A DNA stretch of 64,000 bases. Origin: DASUPK01 sp963724665 (lineage in GTDB: Bacteria; Actinomycetota; Thermoleophilia; Solirubrobacterales; 70-9). The notes beneath the pieces are model-generated. The model was not told the origin of the DNA. It saw nothing but the letters and a program-made list of their open reading frames with translations, and did no database searches. The DNA lies in assembly GCA_963724665.1 (NCBI GenBank), contig CAVRVH010000012.1, positions 992,001 through 1,056,000 on the forward strand. Reading direction: 5' to 3'. The translations under genes and the position numbers were made by a program. Within the stretch, counting starts at the first letter, position 1. Every line of letters starts with the position of its first letter. This document shows positions 32,665 to 41,785 of the stretch, piece by piece.

Positions 32665-33402
32665 ATGCCCGAGCACAGGACCGGAACGCGCGAGGAATGG
32701 GAGGCGGCGCGAGCTGAGCTCGCGAAGCTCGAGGGCGAGCAGGCCGAGCGCAACAACGAGATCAAGGAGAAGCGCCGCGAGCTGCCGTGGGTGCCGGTCG
32801 AGAAGGAGTACGAGTTCGACACCGAGGACGGCAAGAAGAGCCTCGCCGAGCTGTTCGACGGCCGCTCGCAGCTGCTCGCCTACAACATCATGTACGGGCC
32901 CGACTACACGAAGGGCGCCTGTCCGGGCTGCACGAGCCTCGGGGACGAGTTCGATGGCGGCCTGATCCACCTGAACAAGCGCGATGTGACCTTCCTCTGC
33001 TTCTCACGCGCGCCGATCGACGAGCTGGCGGCCTACAAGAAGCGGATGGGCTGGGAGTTCCCCTACGTCTCGACCTACGAGAGCGATTTCCCGTTCGACA
33101 TGGGCCTGGCGATGACCGAGGAGCAGGCGCTGCAGGTCCCCGAGGTCAAGGGGATGATCGACGACCCGCCGGAGTGGCTCCAGGAATGGAGCGAGCAGGT
33201 CGGCGCGGAGCTCAAGGACGGCCTGCGCGAGGGACCGGGCTTCATCGCCTTCGCCAAGGACAACGGCACCGTCTACCTGACCTATCAGGTGATGGCACCC
33301 GATCCGTTCGTGGCGCCGTACCACTCGTTCCTCATCGATCGCACTCCGAAGGAGCAGCCCGAGGAGCCTCGCGCCTGGCGCAAGGACGAATACCCGGACT
33401 AG
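32665..33402 (+). CDS. DUF899 thioredoxin-like family protein
   Basis: 245 aa, ATG behind AAGGAGGAACCGAG. The helical N-terminus (EEWEAARAELAKLEGEQ), then RRELPWVPVEKEYEFDTEDG, YGPDYTKGACPGCTSLGDEFDGG with a CxxC, and RVTFLCFSRAPIDEL-type sequence are the DUF899 landmarks. This thioredoxin-like family has no defined substrate. Divergent from the DAO gene. Confidence 0.88.
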   Translation: MPEHRTGTREEWEAARAELAKLEGEQAERNNEIKEKRRELPWVPVEKEYEFDTEDGKKSLAELFDGRSQLLAYNIMYGPDYTKGACPGCTSLGDEFDGGLIHLNKRDVTFLCFSRAPIDELAAYKKRMGWEFPYVSTYESDFPFDMGLAMTEEQALQVPEVKGMIDDPPEWLQEWSEQVGAELKDGLREGPGFIAFAKDNGTVYLTYQVMAPDPFVAPYHSFLIDRTPKEQPEEPRAWRKDEYPD

Positions 33403-33405
33403 CGC

Positions 33406-34002
33406 TCAGCCTTCGCTGATCAGCGCGACCGGGAGGCCGAGGCCCGCCTCGCCGCGGACCGTCGCGATCCGCCGGCCGGGTTGAACGGCGTCGCGAATCG
33501 AGCCCAGGCGGTCGCCGAGCACCTCCGCGGCCACATCGAGATCGGCGACCGCGAAGGTGATTCCCCAGAAGCGGGCGGGACCCGGCTCGACGTTGGCGTG
33601 CTCGACGACCTCGAGGATCACCTCGCCGAGCCTAAAGAAGCCCTGACGCAATGGCGAGCCGTCGGCCTCGACCTCTCGCACGCGGCGACGCTCCACGTCG
33701 ATCCCCTCGAGTGCGGTAGTCGTGCGCTCGAGATCGGGGGTGAAGACGACGAGGTGGTCCACGCGGACGACGCCATTCGGATGTGCCGATTCGGCCAGCT
33801 CGACCCCAGACGGCGACTCGACCGGCAGACCGTCGACGTCACCGTCGAACCCAGAGAGACGCCAACGGAGCACCCCCTCGCCGGGCGCGAAGGCGAGCAG
33901 AACCTCGCCGGCGCGCATCGCGTCCCGAGAGATCACGAAGCCCGCCTCGATCCACCTCCCGGGATCGGCTCCGATCGTCAGCTGTTCGATTCGTCGCTTC
34001 AT
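33406..34002 (-). CDS. VOC family protein
   Basis: 198 aa from the ATG at 34002. NGVVRVDHLVVFTPDLERTTTALE opens a VOC module, and PARFWGITFAVADLDVAAEVLGDRLG is the second; a short strand-rich N-terminal part precedes. The end of the gene is 3 bp from the convergent DUF899 stop. Role unknown. Confidence 0.75.
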   Translation of the reverse strand: MKRRIEQLTIGADPGRWIEAGFVISRDAMRAGEVLLAFAPGEGVLRWRLSGFDGDVDGLPVESPSGVELAESAHPNGVVRVDHLVVFTPDLERTTTALEGIDVERRRVREVEADGSPLRQGFFRLGEVILEVVEHANVEPGPARFWGITFAVADLDVAAEVLGDRLGSIRDAVQPGRRIATVRGEAGLGLPVALISEG

Positions 34003-34029
34003 CTCGCCACAAAGCGATACTCCATCTGA

Positions 34030-34617
34030 ATGAGGGCGGTGCTTGCGATAGCGGCGATCTGCGTGCTGGGGGCGGCGGCGCTTGCGTACTTCGTGCTCGA
34101 TCCGTTTGGGGATGACTCGGATCCGACGGCGAGTCTTCATCTCAGCGGCACGGCCTGCGAGCGCCTCGCCGGGCTCGCCGGGTATCTGGCGGCCACCGAT
34201 GACAGCGTCAACGGATTCCTTCTCGACCTCGGAAGACAGGCCGGCGGGATCAGCAAGGGGCGGCGGGCGCTCGCCGATCTGGCCCGCGGCGGCCACAACC
34301 GCATCCCCGGAAAGGGGTTCAAGGAACGATTCGACGATGGAAGCATCGGCCAGGTCAGGCATTTCGTGGGCTACGCCCGTGCCTCGATGCTCGGCGGGAC
34401 GAACGTGACTCGATGGATCTCCGAGAACCTGCGACATGACCCACCGAACTCCCCCGACGGCCGTCTGGGCGATGAGGGAATCGAGTTCGCCCAGGACCTG
34501 ATCGCGGGCCGGCTTGAGCTCTCAGCGGCATCAACCTGGCTTCGGACCCATCTCTGCCGCCGGCCGAGCGCTATTTACCGCACTTCTGAGGTGGGGTCGT
34601 CCGACACGGGCGCTTAG
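34030..34617 (+). CDS. Membrane-anchored hypothetical protein
   Basis: 195 aa. The N-terminal helix MRAVLAIAAICVLGAAALAY is followed by extracytoplasmic sequence with DSVNGFLLDLGRQAGG, SIGQVRHFVGYARASM and an ending rich in charged residues. Two cysteines (TACERLAG and LCRRPS) could pair. No family recognised. It precedes a secreted arylsulfotransferase-like protein by 11 bp and may be co-transcribed. Confidence 0.6.
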   Translation: MRAVLAIAAICVLGAAALAYFVLDPFGDDSDPTASLHLSGTACERLAGLAGYLAATDDSVNGFLLDLGRQAGGISKGRRALADLARGGHNRIPGKGFKERFDDGSIGQVRHFVGYARASMLGGTNVTRWISENLRHDPPNSPDGRLGDEGIEFAQDLIAGRLELSAASTWLRTHLCRRPSAIYRTSEVGSSDTGA

Positions 34618-34628
34618 CCTTTCGCGCG

Positions 34629-36425
34629 ATGCACGGGAGGAGGAGATATCTGGTGGTGGGACTGGCGCTCGCTGCGCTCGCCACTCCCGCAGGCGCCTCC
34701 GCGTCGAGCACCAAGCTGACGATCTCCCCGCAGCCGAATACGCCGGATGCCTCGCCGCAGACCCAGATCAGCATCCTCGGGGTGGCGCGCCGGCAGATCC
34801 GCTCCGTCCATGTGACGGGACAGAGCTCGGGCCCCCACAGTGGCCGCCTCCGCTCCTACTCGCATCACCGGGGCGCGAGCTTCGTGCTCGACCAGCAGCT
34901 CGCACAGGGCGAGTCAGTCTCGGCAGCGATCCGGGTCAAGGGGCGAAAGCCGATCCGGTTCTCGTTCACGGTCGCCACGCTCGGCCCGAAGCTCGCTCCG
35001 CTCAACCTGACCACGACCCAGCCCGACAAGCTCGACCATTTCGTCACCGAGCCCGGTCTGATGTCGCCGAAGATCGCCGTGAACCGGAGTTCGAAGGGCG
35101 CTCGGGGCAATGGCGACGTCCTGCTGACCCCGCTGCCCTCGCCGGTCGTCCACCCAGAGAGCAACAACACAGTGACCATCAACCCCGTCGGGCCTGGCGG
35201 GCCGATGATCGTGGACGGTGGGGGGAACCTCGTCTGGTTCCGGCAGCTGGTGCCGCCCGAGGTGGCGGCCAACCTGAGGCTCCAGCAGTACCACGGGCGC
35301 AAGGTCCTGACCTGGTGGGAGGGGACGGTCACCCCGGCGGCCTTCGGGGTCGGCGGCGGTGTGATCGCGAACCACGCGTACAAGGTGATCAAGGTCGTCC
35401 ACGCCGGCAACGGCTACCCGATGGACCTGCACGAGTTCCAGCTGACGCCCGACGGCGACGCCCTCTTCACCGTCTACTCGCTGATCCAGGTTCATCTGCC
35501 TGGGACGCCCGCAGGAACACTCACACCGCTGATCGACGCGATCGTCCAGCAGGTCGACATCGCGACCGGACTGGTGGTCTGGGAGTGGCACTCCTACGGC
35601 CACATCCCGCTCGAGACATCCCAGGCCACCCCCTCGAACAGCGCCTTCTATGACGCGTTCCACATCAACGCGGTCCAGCCGCTCAAGCATGACCGGGTCC
35701 TGATCTCAGCCCGCGACACCTCGGCGGTCTACGACATCGATCGCCGGTCCGGCCGGATTCTCTGGACCCTGGGCGGCAAGGGCAGCAACTTCCGCCTCGG
35801 CCAGGGTGCGCAGTTCAACTTCCAGCACGACGCCCACATGCTGAAGAACGGCCGGATCAGCATGTTCGACGACGGCGCCGGGCCGCCGCAGCTGAATCCC
35901 TTCTCGCGCGGTCTGATCCTCCAGCTCAACCACCGGCGCCACAAGGCGAACCTCGTGCGCCAGTTCGCGCGCTCGACGACCACATCCGCTCAGAGCGAGG
36001 GCAGCCTGCAGAGGCTTCCCGGCGGCAACGTGTTCGTCGGCTTCGGATCGGAGCCGTTCTTCTCCGAGTTCTCCCCACGCGGCAAGCTGCTGCTCGACGC
36101 GAGCCTGCCCGCCGACGACGGCACGTATCGCACCTATCGCTTCCCCTGGAAGGCGACGCCGAAGACGAGCCCGGCCGTGGTGGCACAGCGAAGCAGCACC
36201 TCGGCGGTGTCGGTCTTCGCGAGCTGGAATGGGGCAACCCGTGTCGCGAAGTGGCAGGTGCTCGCCGGCCAGGACGCGGGTTCACTCACGCGCGTCGCGA
36301 CGGTACGCAAGCGCTCGTTCGAGACTCGCGTCGATCTGAATACCCCGGCCACCGTGTTCGCGGCGCGCGCCCTCGATTCCAGGGGACGCGTGATCGGCCG
36401 GTCCGCCACGGTGCCGGCCTCCTGA
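34629..36425 (+). CDS. Secreted arylsulfotransferase-like beta-propeller protein
   Basis: 598 aa. Signal peptide MHGRRRYLVVGLALAALATPAGA; a propeller core with MIVDGGGNLVWFRQL, GYPMDLHEFQLTPDGDALFT, ATGLVVWEWHSYGHIPLETS and NFQHDAHMLKNGRISMFDDG, the order seen in ASST (PF14269-type) proteins, where conserved histidines such as those in AFHINAV and FQHDAHML line the active centre. A C-terminal Ig-like part (about 510-598) follows. Would transfer or bind sulfate esters outside the cell, or serve structurally. Confidence 0.85.
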   Translation: MHGRRRYLVVGLALAALATPAGASASSTKLTISPQPNTPDASPQTQISILGVARRQIRSVHVTGQSSGPHSGRLRSYSHHRGASFVLDQQLAQGESVSAAIRVKGRKPIRFSFTVATLGPKLAPLNLTTTQPDKLDHFVTEPGLMSPKIAVNRSSKGARGNGDVLLTPLPSPVVHPESNNTVTINPVGPGGPMIVDGGGNLVWFRQLVPPEVAANLRLQQYHGRKVLTWWEGTVTPAAFGVGGGVIANHAYKVIKVVHAGNGYPMDLHEFQLTPDGDALFTVYSLIQVHLPGTPAGTLTPLIDAIVQQVDIATGLVVWEWHSYGHIPLETSQATPSNSAFYDAFHINAVQPLKHDRVLISARDTSAVYDIDRRSGRILWTLGGKGSNFRLGQGAQFNFQHDAHMLKNGRISMFDDGAGPPQLNPFSRGLILQLNHRRHKANLVRQFARSTTTSAQSEGSLQRLPGGNVFVGFGSEPFFSEFSPRGKLLLDASLPADDGTYRTYRFPWKATPKTSPAVVAQRSSTSAVSVFASWNGATRVAKWQVLAGQDAGSLTRVATVRKRSFETRVDLNTPATVFAARALDSRGRVIGRSATVPAS

Positions 36426-36510
36426 TCGTCGCCCAATGAGGCGACCCGGGTGCGCCAGTCCCGCATCCATGTGACCGGTCCGGTGAAGCACCCGGGCGAA
36501 TTTGTTCCAT

Positions 36511-36539
36511 TTGAGAAATCGGCCGGAGGGTCGTGTTAG
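36511..36539 (+). promoter_or_regulatory. Candidate promoter of the SGNH hydrolase
   Basis: TTGAGA (36511-36516), a 17-bp spacer and TGTTAG (36534-36539), about 60 bp before the ATG. The spacing is ideal but the -10 hexamer is weak. The intergenic region 36426-36600 shows nothing else. Confidence 0.4.
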
Positions 36540-36600
36540 CGTCGCCGCCGCAAATTCCGGGTGAGAAGCGCCCGGAGAACTCTCTCGGGAGGAGAGCCAT

Positions 36601-37401
36601 ATGAGGTTGAGTCGCGTTTTCGCAGTTCTCTGCGTGGTTGCGGCCCATTTCATCTTCGTGGCCCCGGCGTGGGCGACGAAGTACGTCTCGCTGGGCGATT
36701 CGTATTCATCCGGCACAGGCACGCGCACCTACTACGACAGCAATTGCCAGAAGTCGGTCTACGCCTATCCGTACCTGCTGCACAACGCGCATCCGTCGTG
36801 GACGTTCGTGCATGCCGCATGCAGCGGCGCCACGACGAGCGACCTGCTCAACAGCCAGGTGTCCAGCGTCACCTCGGACACCAACTGGGTGACGTACACG
36901 ATCGGCGGCAACGACGCCGGTTTCTCCAACGTGATCACCACCTGCGCCGAGCCATCGTGGGCGTCCGACTGCGACGGCGCGATCGACAACTCCCAGGCAT
37001 TCATCCAGAACACCCTGCCCGGGCGCCTCGACCAGGTGAACAACGCGATCAAGTCGAGAGCACCGAGCGCGAAGGTGATCGTGCTCGACTATCCGCGCCT
37101 CTTCAACGGCACGGACTGCAACGCGTTCACCTGGTTCAGCGCACACGAGGAGACACGGCTCAACCAGACGGCCGACATGATCAAGAGCGTGGAGCAGGCG
37201 GCCGCGACGCGAGCGGGAGCGAACTTCCTCTTCCGCGACGTGATCCCGCCGTTCTTTGGCCACGCGGTCTGCGACGGCCGGGGCGGTTCGTCCACCGAGT
37301 GGATCAACGGCCTCTCCAACCCGGTTGGGGAGAGCTACCACCCGAAGACGACCGGCCACGCCAACGGCTACTACCCGGTGGTGCACAACACCACGGGCTA
37401 G
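36601..37401 (+). CDS. Secreted SGNH/GDSL hydrolase (lipase-like)
   Basis: 266 aa, ATG behind GGGAGGAGAGCC. A signal peptide ending APAWA precedes YVSLGDSYSSGTG (block I Ser), HAACSGATTSDLL (block II Gly), YTIGGNDAGFSNVI (block III Asn) and ESYHPKTTGHANGYYP (block V Asp/His replaced by the SxHPxxxGH arrangement). Six cysteines fit three disulfides. This is the actinobacterial extracellular lipase/esterase type. Confidence 0.92.
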   Translation: MRLSRVFAVLCVVAAHFIFVAPAWATKYVSLGDSYSSGTGTRTYYDSNCQKSVYAYPYLLHNAHPSWTFVHAACSGATTSDLLNSQVSSVTSDTNWVTYTIGGNDAGFSNVITTCAEPSWASDCDGAIDNSQAFIQNTLPGRLDQVNNAIKSRAPSAKVIVLDYPRLFNGTDCNAFTWFSAHEETRLNQTADMIKSVEQAAATRAGANFLFRDVIPPFFGHAVCDGRGGSSTEWINGLSNPVGESYHPKTTGHANGYYPVVHNTTG

Positions 37402-37416
37402 GCGCGAGGCATCGGG

Positions 37417-37450
37417 AAGGGCGGCGCCGGCAGCGGTCGGCGCCGCCCTT
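37417..37450 (+). terminator. Terminator of the SGNH hydrolase gene
   Basis: AAGGGCGGCGCCG and CGGCGCCGCCCTT form a perfect 13-bp stem around an 8-nt loop, 15 bp after the stop codon, ending CTTCTCG. Confidence 0.75.
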
Positions 37451-37566
37451 CTCGCCACCCGCCCGGCGAGTCGACCAGGCCGCAAAGTCCGAGCTTTTCG
37501 TCCGCGGCAGTACCTAATTTGACATCGCGGCCGCTATACGAAATAGCCGCGATTCGGATCAAGTCG

Positions 37567-37920
37567 ATGTCACAGGGGAACGAGGGCACACGCGAGATGT
37601 ACCCGAGGCGCTTCGCCGTGCGCAGCGTGCGCGCGGGCGGCGACGAGCGGGTGCATCTGCTCGGCGAGCTGGACCTCTCGGTGATCGGCAGCGTCGATCG
37701 CGAGATGCGCCGCGCCGAGAACAGCGACGCCGCCCGGATCGTGCTCGATCTGGGCGAGCTCGAGTTCCTCGACGCCTCGGGGATCCGCCTCCTCCTTCAC
37801 CTCACTGCCAGATCGAAGGACAACGGCGACCGGCTCCGCATCGCCAGGGCCCGCTCCCCGCAGGTTCAGCGCGTCATGGACCTGACGGGGACCGCGGACG
37901 TGCTGCCGTTCCTGGACTGA
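37567..37920 (+). CDS. STAS-domain anti-sigma factor antagonist
   Basis: 117 aa from the ATG at 37567; the ATG at 37597 behind GAGGG is an alternative. HLLGELDLSVIGSVDREM, IVLDLGELEFLDASGIRLLLHL and QRVMDLTGTADVLPFLD are standard SpoIIAA-like landmarks, with the phosphorylatable Ser in DASG. Would bind and neutralise an anti-sigma kinase, but no partner kinase or sigma gene is adjacent. Confidence 0.87.
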   Translation: MSQGNEGTREMYPRRFAVRSVRAGGDERVHLLGELDLSVIGSVDREMRRAENSDAARIVLDLGELEFLDASGIRLLLHLTARSKDNGDRLRIARARSPQVQRVMDLTGTADVLPFLD

Positions 37921-37974
37921 CTGCGCACGCCCCATCTCACGCCGAGCCAAATACCGGCGTAACGTGTTCGAGAG

Positions 37975-39286
37975 GTGGGAGTGTCGGTCGTCCGCAGAAG
38001 CTCACTCGTAGGCCTCATCGCGCTGGTGGCCATGGTCGCCACCGGCCTCCTCGTCGTGCCCGCCGGTGCCGGCGCCGTCAGCCGGAGCCAGGCTGGCTAC
38101 CTGGGAGCCGCCAACAAGGGGGTCAAGCAGACGAACCGCTGGTGGAACCGCGGCAGGCACTGGTACAGCTCCACCCTCGGCGGGAAGCAGGTCGTCTCCC
38201 TCTGGGGTTCCGTGCCCCTGTTCGAGGCCCTGGCCGGCCTGCAGAGCGCGCAACCCTCAGGCCGGCACCTCCATGAGCTGAATCGCTTCGCCTGGGGCGC
38301 GCAGCGCTACCTGAACCCGAACCTCGAGCCGGTGCCGGGATTCGGGCCAAGGCCCGGTCAGCACAACCCGGGCAAGACCACCTGGTTCGACGACAACGGC
38401 TGGTGGGGACTCGCCTTCCTCGATGCTTACGACGCCACCGGAAACGGGCAATGGCTGACCGACGCCGAGATCGCCCAGAACTTCATCAGCGTGTCGGGCT
38501 GGGACACCACGCCCGGGCGCCCGGGGGGGATCTGGTGGAACACGAATCACAGCTTCTATGCGGGCGAGTCCCTCGCCGGCGGCACTCTGCTCTCGACCAA
38601 GCTCTACGCCATCACCCACGACCAGCATTACCTGGACGACGCGCTCAAGTACATCACCTGGGCGGACGTCTGGCTGACCGATCCGAGCACCGGGCTGTAC
38701 GCACGCCTCCGCAAGCCGAAGACCTACGAACAGGGAACGTCCGGAGGGGCGGGCGCCGTCGCCGCGGCGGCAGCCGACCAGAAGGCTCTCAACGCCAATC
38801 CCGATGAGGCGGCCAAGCTCGAGGCCGCCGGCAGCCCGACCCCCGCCGCCGGCGAGGCGCAGTCCGCCTTCAACAACTACCCGCCGTTCGCTCCTTCACC
38901 GATGCCGTACGTGAACGGCCCGATGATCCTCGCCCACCGGATCATCTGCGAGGAGACGGGCCAGAAGTCCTTCTGCCAGCGAGCGGAACAGCTGGCGGCG
39001 ACCACCATCGCTGTGTACCGGCGCTTCTGGATGGGCCCGCAGTTCGACTTCTGGTACATCCGGACGATGCTCGAGTTCGCGAGGCTCGACAACAACGGCA
39101 ACTGGTACGGGATCGTGCAGGGGAACGCGTCGGAGTGCCCTGCACCGCGCCCGCGACAAGCATGGGCTCTATCTGCGCACCTGGTACGGGAAGAAGGCCT
39201 CGCGTGCCAGCGCCCCAAAGGGGAGCCTGCAGCTGCACGCAGCCAACGCGGCGCTGTTCGCGTGGATGGGACTGCTCGGGCGCTGA
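37975..39286 (+). pseudogene. Secreted GH76-type glycosidase with a frameshift near the 3' end
   Basis: Signal peptide (SLVGLIALVAMVATGLLVVP), then a GH76 (alpha-1,6-mannanase-like) barrel with the catalytic Asp pair in TWFDDNGWWGLAFLDAYDAT (D139/D140) and GGIWWNTNHSFYAG. After GNWYGIVQGNAS the frame turns to Pro/Arg-rich nonsense. Skipping one base (T39136) restores LHRARDKHGLYLRTWYGKKA and ends LQLHAANAALFAWMGLLGR at TGA 39286. Whether the shift is real or a sequencing error cannot be told; with it, the unshifted frame stops at 39297. GTG start at 37975 or 37981. Confidence 0.75.
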
Positions 39287-39293
39287 GCTGCGC

Positions 39294-39428
39294 CTAGAAG
39301 CCGGTTCCGGTCGCCAGCAGCGCAACCATCGCCAGCGCGATCCCGAAGACCGCTCCTACGGTGTAGGCGAGGACCAGACGTCCGCCCCGAATGCGATCCG
39401 TCGCCAGATGGTCGATCAACGTACTCAT
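39294..39428 (-). CDS. Small single-span membrane protein (44 aa)
   Basis: ATG at 39428 behind AGAGAGG. Sequence starts MSTLIDHLATDRIRGGR and continues with one hydrophobic helix (LVLAYTVGAVFGIALAMVAL). Ends GTGF. Too short for standard gene callers. The ribosome site and the clean single-helix design support it, but there is no homology evidence. 39429-39644 (216 bp) shows nothing I can assign. Confidence 0.45.
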   Translation of the reverse strand: MSTLIDHLATDRIRGGRLVLAYTVGAVFGIALAMVALLATGTGF

Positions 39429-39644
39429 GCCAACCTCTCTTTCTCGGGCCTACGGGGTTAGCTGACGGGCTCGCGCCGAAAGAGTGCGCTACGGATAAGC
39501 CGATTCGCCCACGGAGCTTGCGCTCCAGTTGGTTCCCCCGTTCGCACTGGACGACGTGCGATTCGGCAGGTGCAATTGGAAAGCCGGTACCCGATCGGTA
39601 CAGGCTCAAACCACGCTATTGATCCAAGCGGCGGAGTGCGCCGG

Positions 39645-40028
39645 TTACGCGGCGGCCTTGGACAGCTTGCCGCCGGCCTCGAGCTCCTCGCGGACCTTGC
39701 GGACATGGCCCGTCGAGCAATTGGCACGCTTGGCGATCACGCCGTCGGGCTCCTCGGGGCTACGCTTGAGCTCGAACTCGAGCAGCGCCTGGCGCCGGGA
39801 TGCCCAGCCGTCACCCTTCGCGCCGATGGTCGCCTTCTCGACGGCCTTCTCGCGCTGACAGTGCAGACAGAGCCAATCGCCGCCGGCCTTTGTCCAGCCC
39901 TCGGGTCGGCGGGGGGTGGACTTGCTGCCTGCGGCGTAGCGCACGGTCACCTCGCAGCCGGCGCAAGTCCAGCGCCGTGTGCGGGGCGCGCGAGCGCGCG
40001 TGTTGTGAGCGGTTGTGGTCTTGGACAT
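39645..40028 (-). CDS. Zinc-ribbon and helix-turn-helix protein of unknown function
   Basis: 127 aa, ATG behind GGAGGTAACTC. WTCAGCEVTVRY and WLCLHCQREKA supply a CxxC pair each (about residues 22-25 and 54-57), a likely zinc ribbon. The C-terminal DGVIAKRANCSTGHVRKVRE looks like a short helix-turn-helix. A strong promoter lies 109 bp upstream. Probably a small DNA-binding regulator; targets unknown. Confidence 0.65.
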   Translation of the reverse strand: MSKTTTAHNTRARAPRTRRWTCAGCEVTVRYAAGSKSTPRRPEGWTKAGGDWLCLHCQREKAVEKATIGAKGDGWASRRQALLEFELKRSPEEPDGVIAKRANCSTGHVRKVREELEAGGKLSKAAA

Positions 40029-40136
40029 GAGTTACCTCCGCGGTCGAGTGCTGCGTTCGCGAAGGCTGCCTGTGGATGGAAGAACTGCGCGAAAACGCTG
40101 CAAATGCCGGGTTTCCATGGCCCGGCGGGGTCGTAC

Positions 40137-40164
40137 ATATTAGCAGATGCTGAAATGCCTGCAA
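40137..40164 (-). promoter_or_regulatory. Promoter of the zinc-ribbon gene
   Basis: On the minus strand TTGCAG (40164-40159), a 16-bp spacer and TAATAT (40142-40137). This is among the most consensus-like -10/-35 pairs in the window and leaves a 5' leader of about 100 nt. A GGCCGA-aa-TCGGCC inverted repeat lies just upstream at about 40178-40191. Confidence 0.6.
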
Positions 40165-40248
40165 AACCGTCATTTTTGGCCGAAATCGGCCGATTTCACG
40201 CCTTGGTGACCCATTCGGGCCGCCCAAACCGCTACGAATACGGGCTCC

Positions 40249-41718
40249 GTGCGCGGCGTCGATGCAACCGCTGATCCAGGCGGCCGTCTCACCACGCGAT
40301 CTTCCTGGGCCCTGATGGGCGCCCTGATCGCGCTCGTCGGCGCGCTCGCGCTCTGCCTCGATCGTTCCCACAACGGCGACTTCTATCTGTCGCTGAACAG
40401 CGGCCGCTTCATCGCCGAGCATGGGTTCGCGACCCACGATCCGTTTTCGACCATCTCGCAGGGTGGGACCTGGCTGAACCAGCAATGGCTCTCGGAGCTG
40501 GCCTTCTTCCGTATCTCAGAGGTCTTCGGGCCAACCGGGCTGACAGTGCTCTACGCCCTCCTGATCACTGCTCCGCTGGCACTGCTTCTCTGGCTCTGCC
40601 GCGGGAAGGGGTGGCCGATGCTGGTCGCGGTCGCCGCGTTCTACTTCCCGGGCGTGCTCGCGGTGATCCATCCACGCGCAGCGGGCTTCACGGTGCTCAT
40701 CTTCACGGTCTTGATCGCGCTCCTCTTCCTGCTTTGGCGGGATCGCGGCGAGGGGCAGGCTGCCGGGCGCCACGTCTGGTGGGCTCCCCTGGCGATCCTC
40801 GGGCTGTTCGCCCTGTGGGCGAACCTGCACGGCGGGTTCATCGCGGGCTTCCTGTTGCTCGGGCTGGCGACGGTCGGTCTGGCGATCGACAACTGGCGAG
40901 GCATACCGGGTGCCGTGTCGCTGTCTCGTGTCGCCGTGCTGGGTGCAGTCGCCCTCCTCGCAGCGGCGATCGTCACGGTCGCGACGCCGCTCGGCGCCGC
41001 GATCTGGGAGTACCTGCTGAGCTTCCAGAACCAGGCCATTTCGCTGGCGAGCACCGAGTGGGAGTCCGCCTTCAGCTCGCCCCTGGCGGTCGTCTACCTG
41101 ACACTGGCGACCTGCTTCGCGGCCTGGATGTGGGTGCGCTCCCCTCGGCCTCGCCGCGCCACGACGCTGCTGGTCACAGCGGGATTCCTCGTGTTTGCCG
41201 GCTATTCGGTCCGGAACATCGTCTTCATCGGCCCGATCCTCGCCCTCCAGGTGGCCTGGACCGCGCCGAATCGCGGTCCGACGCCGCTGCGTGGGCCGGT
41301 GACGCTGTTCGCCGCGGCTGCCGCCGCCGCGGCGCTGGTCTGGGCGCTGGTCCTCGGCCCCGCCCGTGACGATCCAACGCTCGGGTTCCCGGTCGCCGAC
41401 TACGCGATCGCGCATCCGCCGAAGCACGGCCGCATCGTCACCTACGCAGGGGTGGGCTCCTACATCAACTGGCGCTCCCCGAATACGCCCGTCGTGCTGA
41501 ACGGCTGGCTCGAGCAGTACACCCCGCAGGAGCTGCAGGACAACTACCGGGTGTTGCGCGCCGGCACGGCAACCGACCTGCCAGGTGCGCTGCGCCGGAT
41601 CCATGCCGGTGCGGTGATCACCCACCTCCATTCCGCGATCCAGCGCCTCGAGGCGGACGGATTCACGCCCGAATACACATCCGACCGACGGGACCTACCT
41701 GGTCCGCGTGCCACATGA
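40249..41718 (+). CDS. Polytopic membrane protein, possibly a GT-C glycosyltransferase; 3' end probably frameshifted
   Basis: 489 aa with about ten membrane helices. The first extracytoplasmic loop has GDFYLSLNSGRFIAEHGFATHDPFS, and PTGLTVLYALLITAPLALLLW follows, as in GT-C/dolichyl-phosphate-mannosyltransferase-like proteins. The soluble C-terminal part has GSYINWRSPNTPVVLNGWLEQY. Near the end, dropping one C at 41686 changes the tail to DGTYLVRVPHDGKLNRR with a stop at 41740, a much more natural ending. Start may instead be the ATG at 40315. Confidence 0.7.
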   Translation: MRGVDATADPGGRLTTRSSWALMGALIALVGALALCLDRSHNGDFYLSLNSGRFIAEHGFATHDPFSTISQGGTWLNQQWLSELAFFRISEVFGPTGLTVLYALLITAPLALLLWLCRGKGWPMLVAVAAFYFPGVLAVIHPRAAGFTVLIFTVLIALLFLLWRDRGEGQAAGRHVWWAPLAILGLFALWANLHGGFIAGFLLLGLATVGLAIDNWRGIPGAVSLSRVAVLGAVALLAAAIVTVATPLGAAIWEYLLSFQNQAISLASTEWESAFSSPLAVVYLTLATCFAAWMWVRSPRPRRATTLLVTAGFLVFAGYSVRNIVFIGPILALQVAWTAPNRGPTPLRGPVTLFAAAAAAAALVWALVLGPARDDPTLGFPVADYAIAHPPKHGRIVTYAGVGSYINWRSPNTPVVLNGWLEQYTPQELQDNYRVLRAGTATDLPGALRRIHAGAVITHLHSAIQRLEADGFTPEYTSDRRDLPGPRAT

Positions 41719-41785
41719 CGGAAAGCTGAACAGGCGATAGGAAGCTGAGCGGGGCTTAAGGGTCCGCTCTACCATCCGCGCGCCG

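Noticed and set aside
37543..37583. Another repeat/cassette start before the STAS gene
   Set aside because: Pieces such as GAAATAGCCGC and ATGTCACAGGGGAACGA recall the cassette region near 5836 and the SnoaL starts, but neither hairpin nor GATACT is present; too weak to claim.
40170..40200. GGCCGA-aa-TCGGCC as a terminator
   Set aside because: No gene ends nearby on either strand that it could serve, and the stem is only 6 bp.
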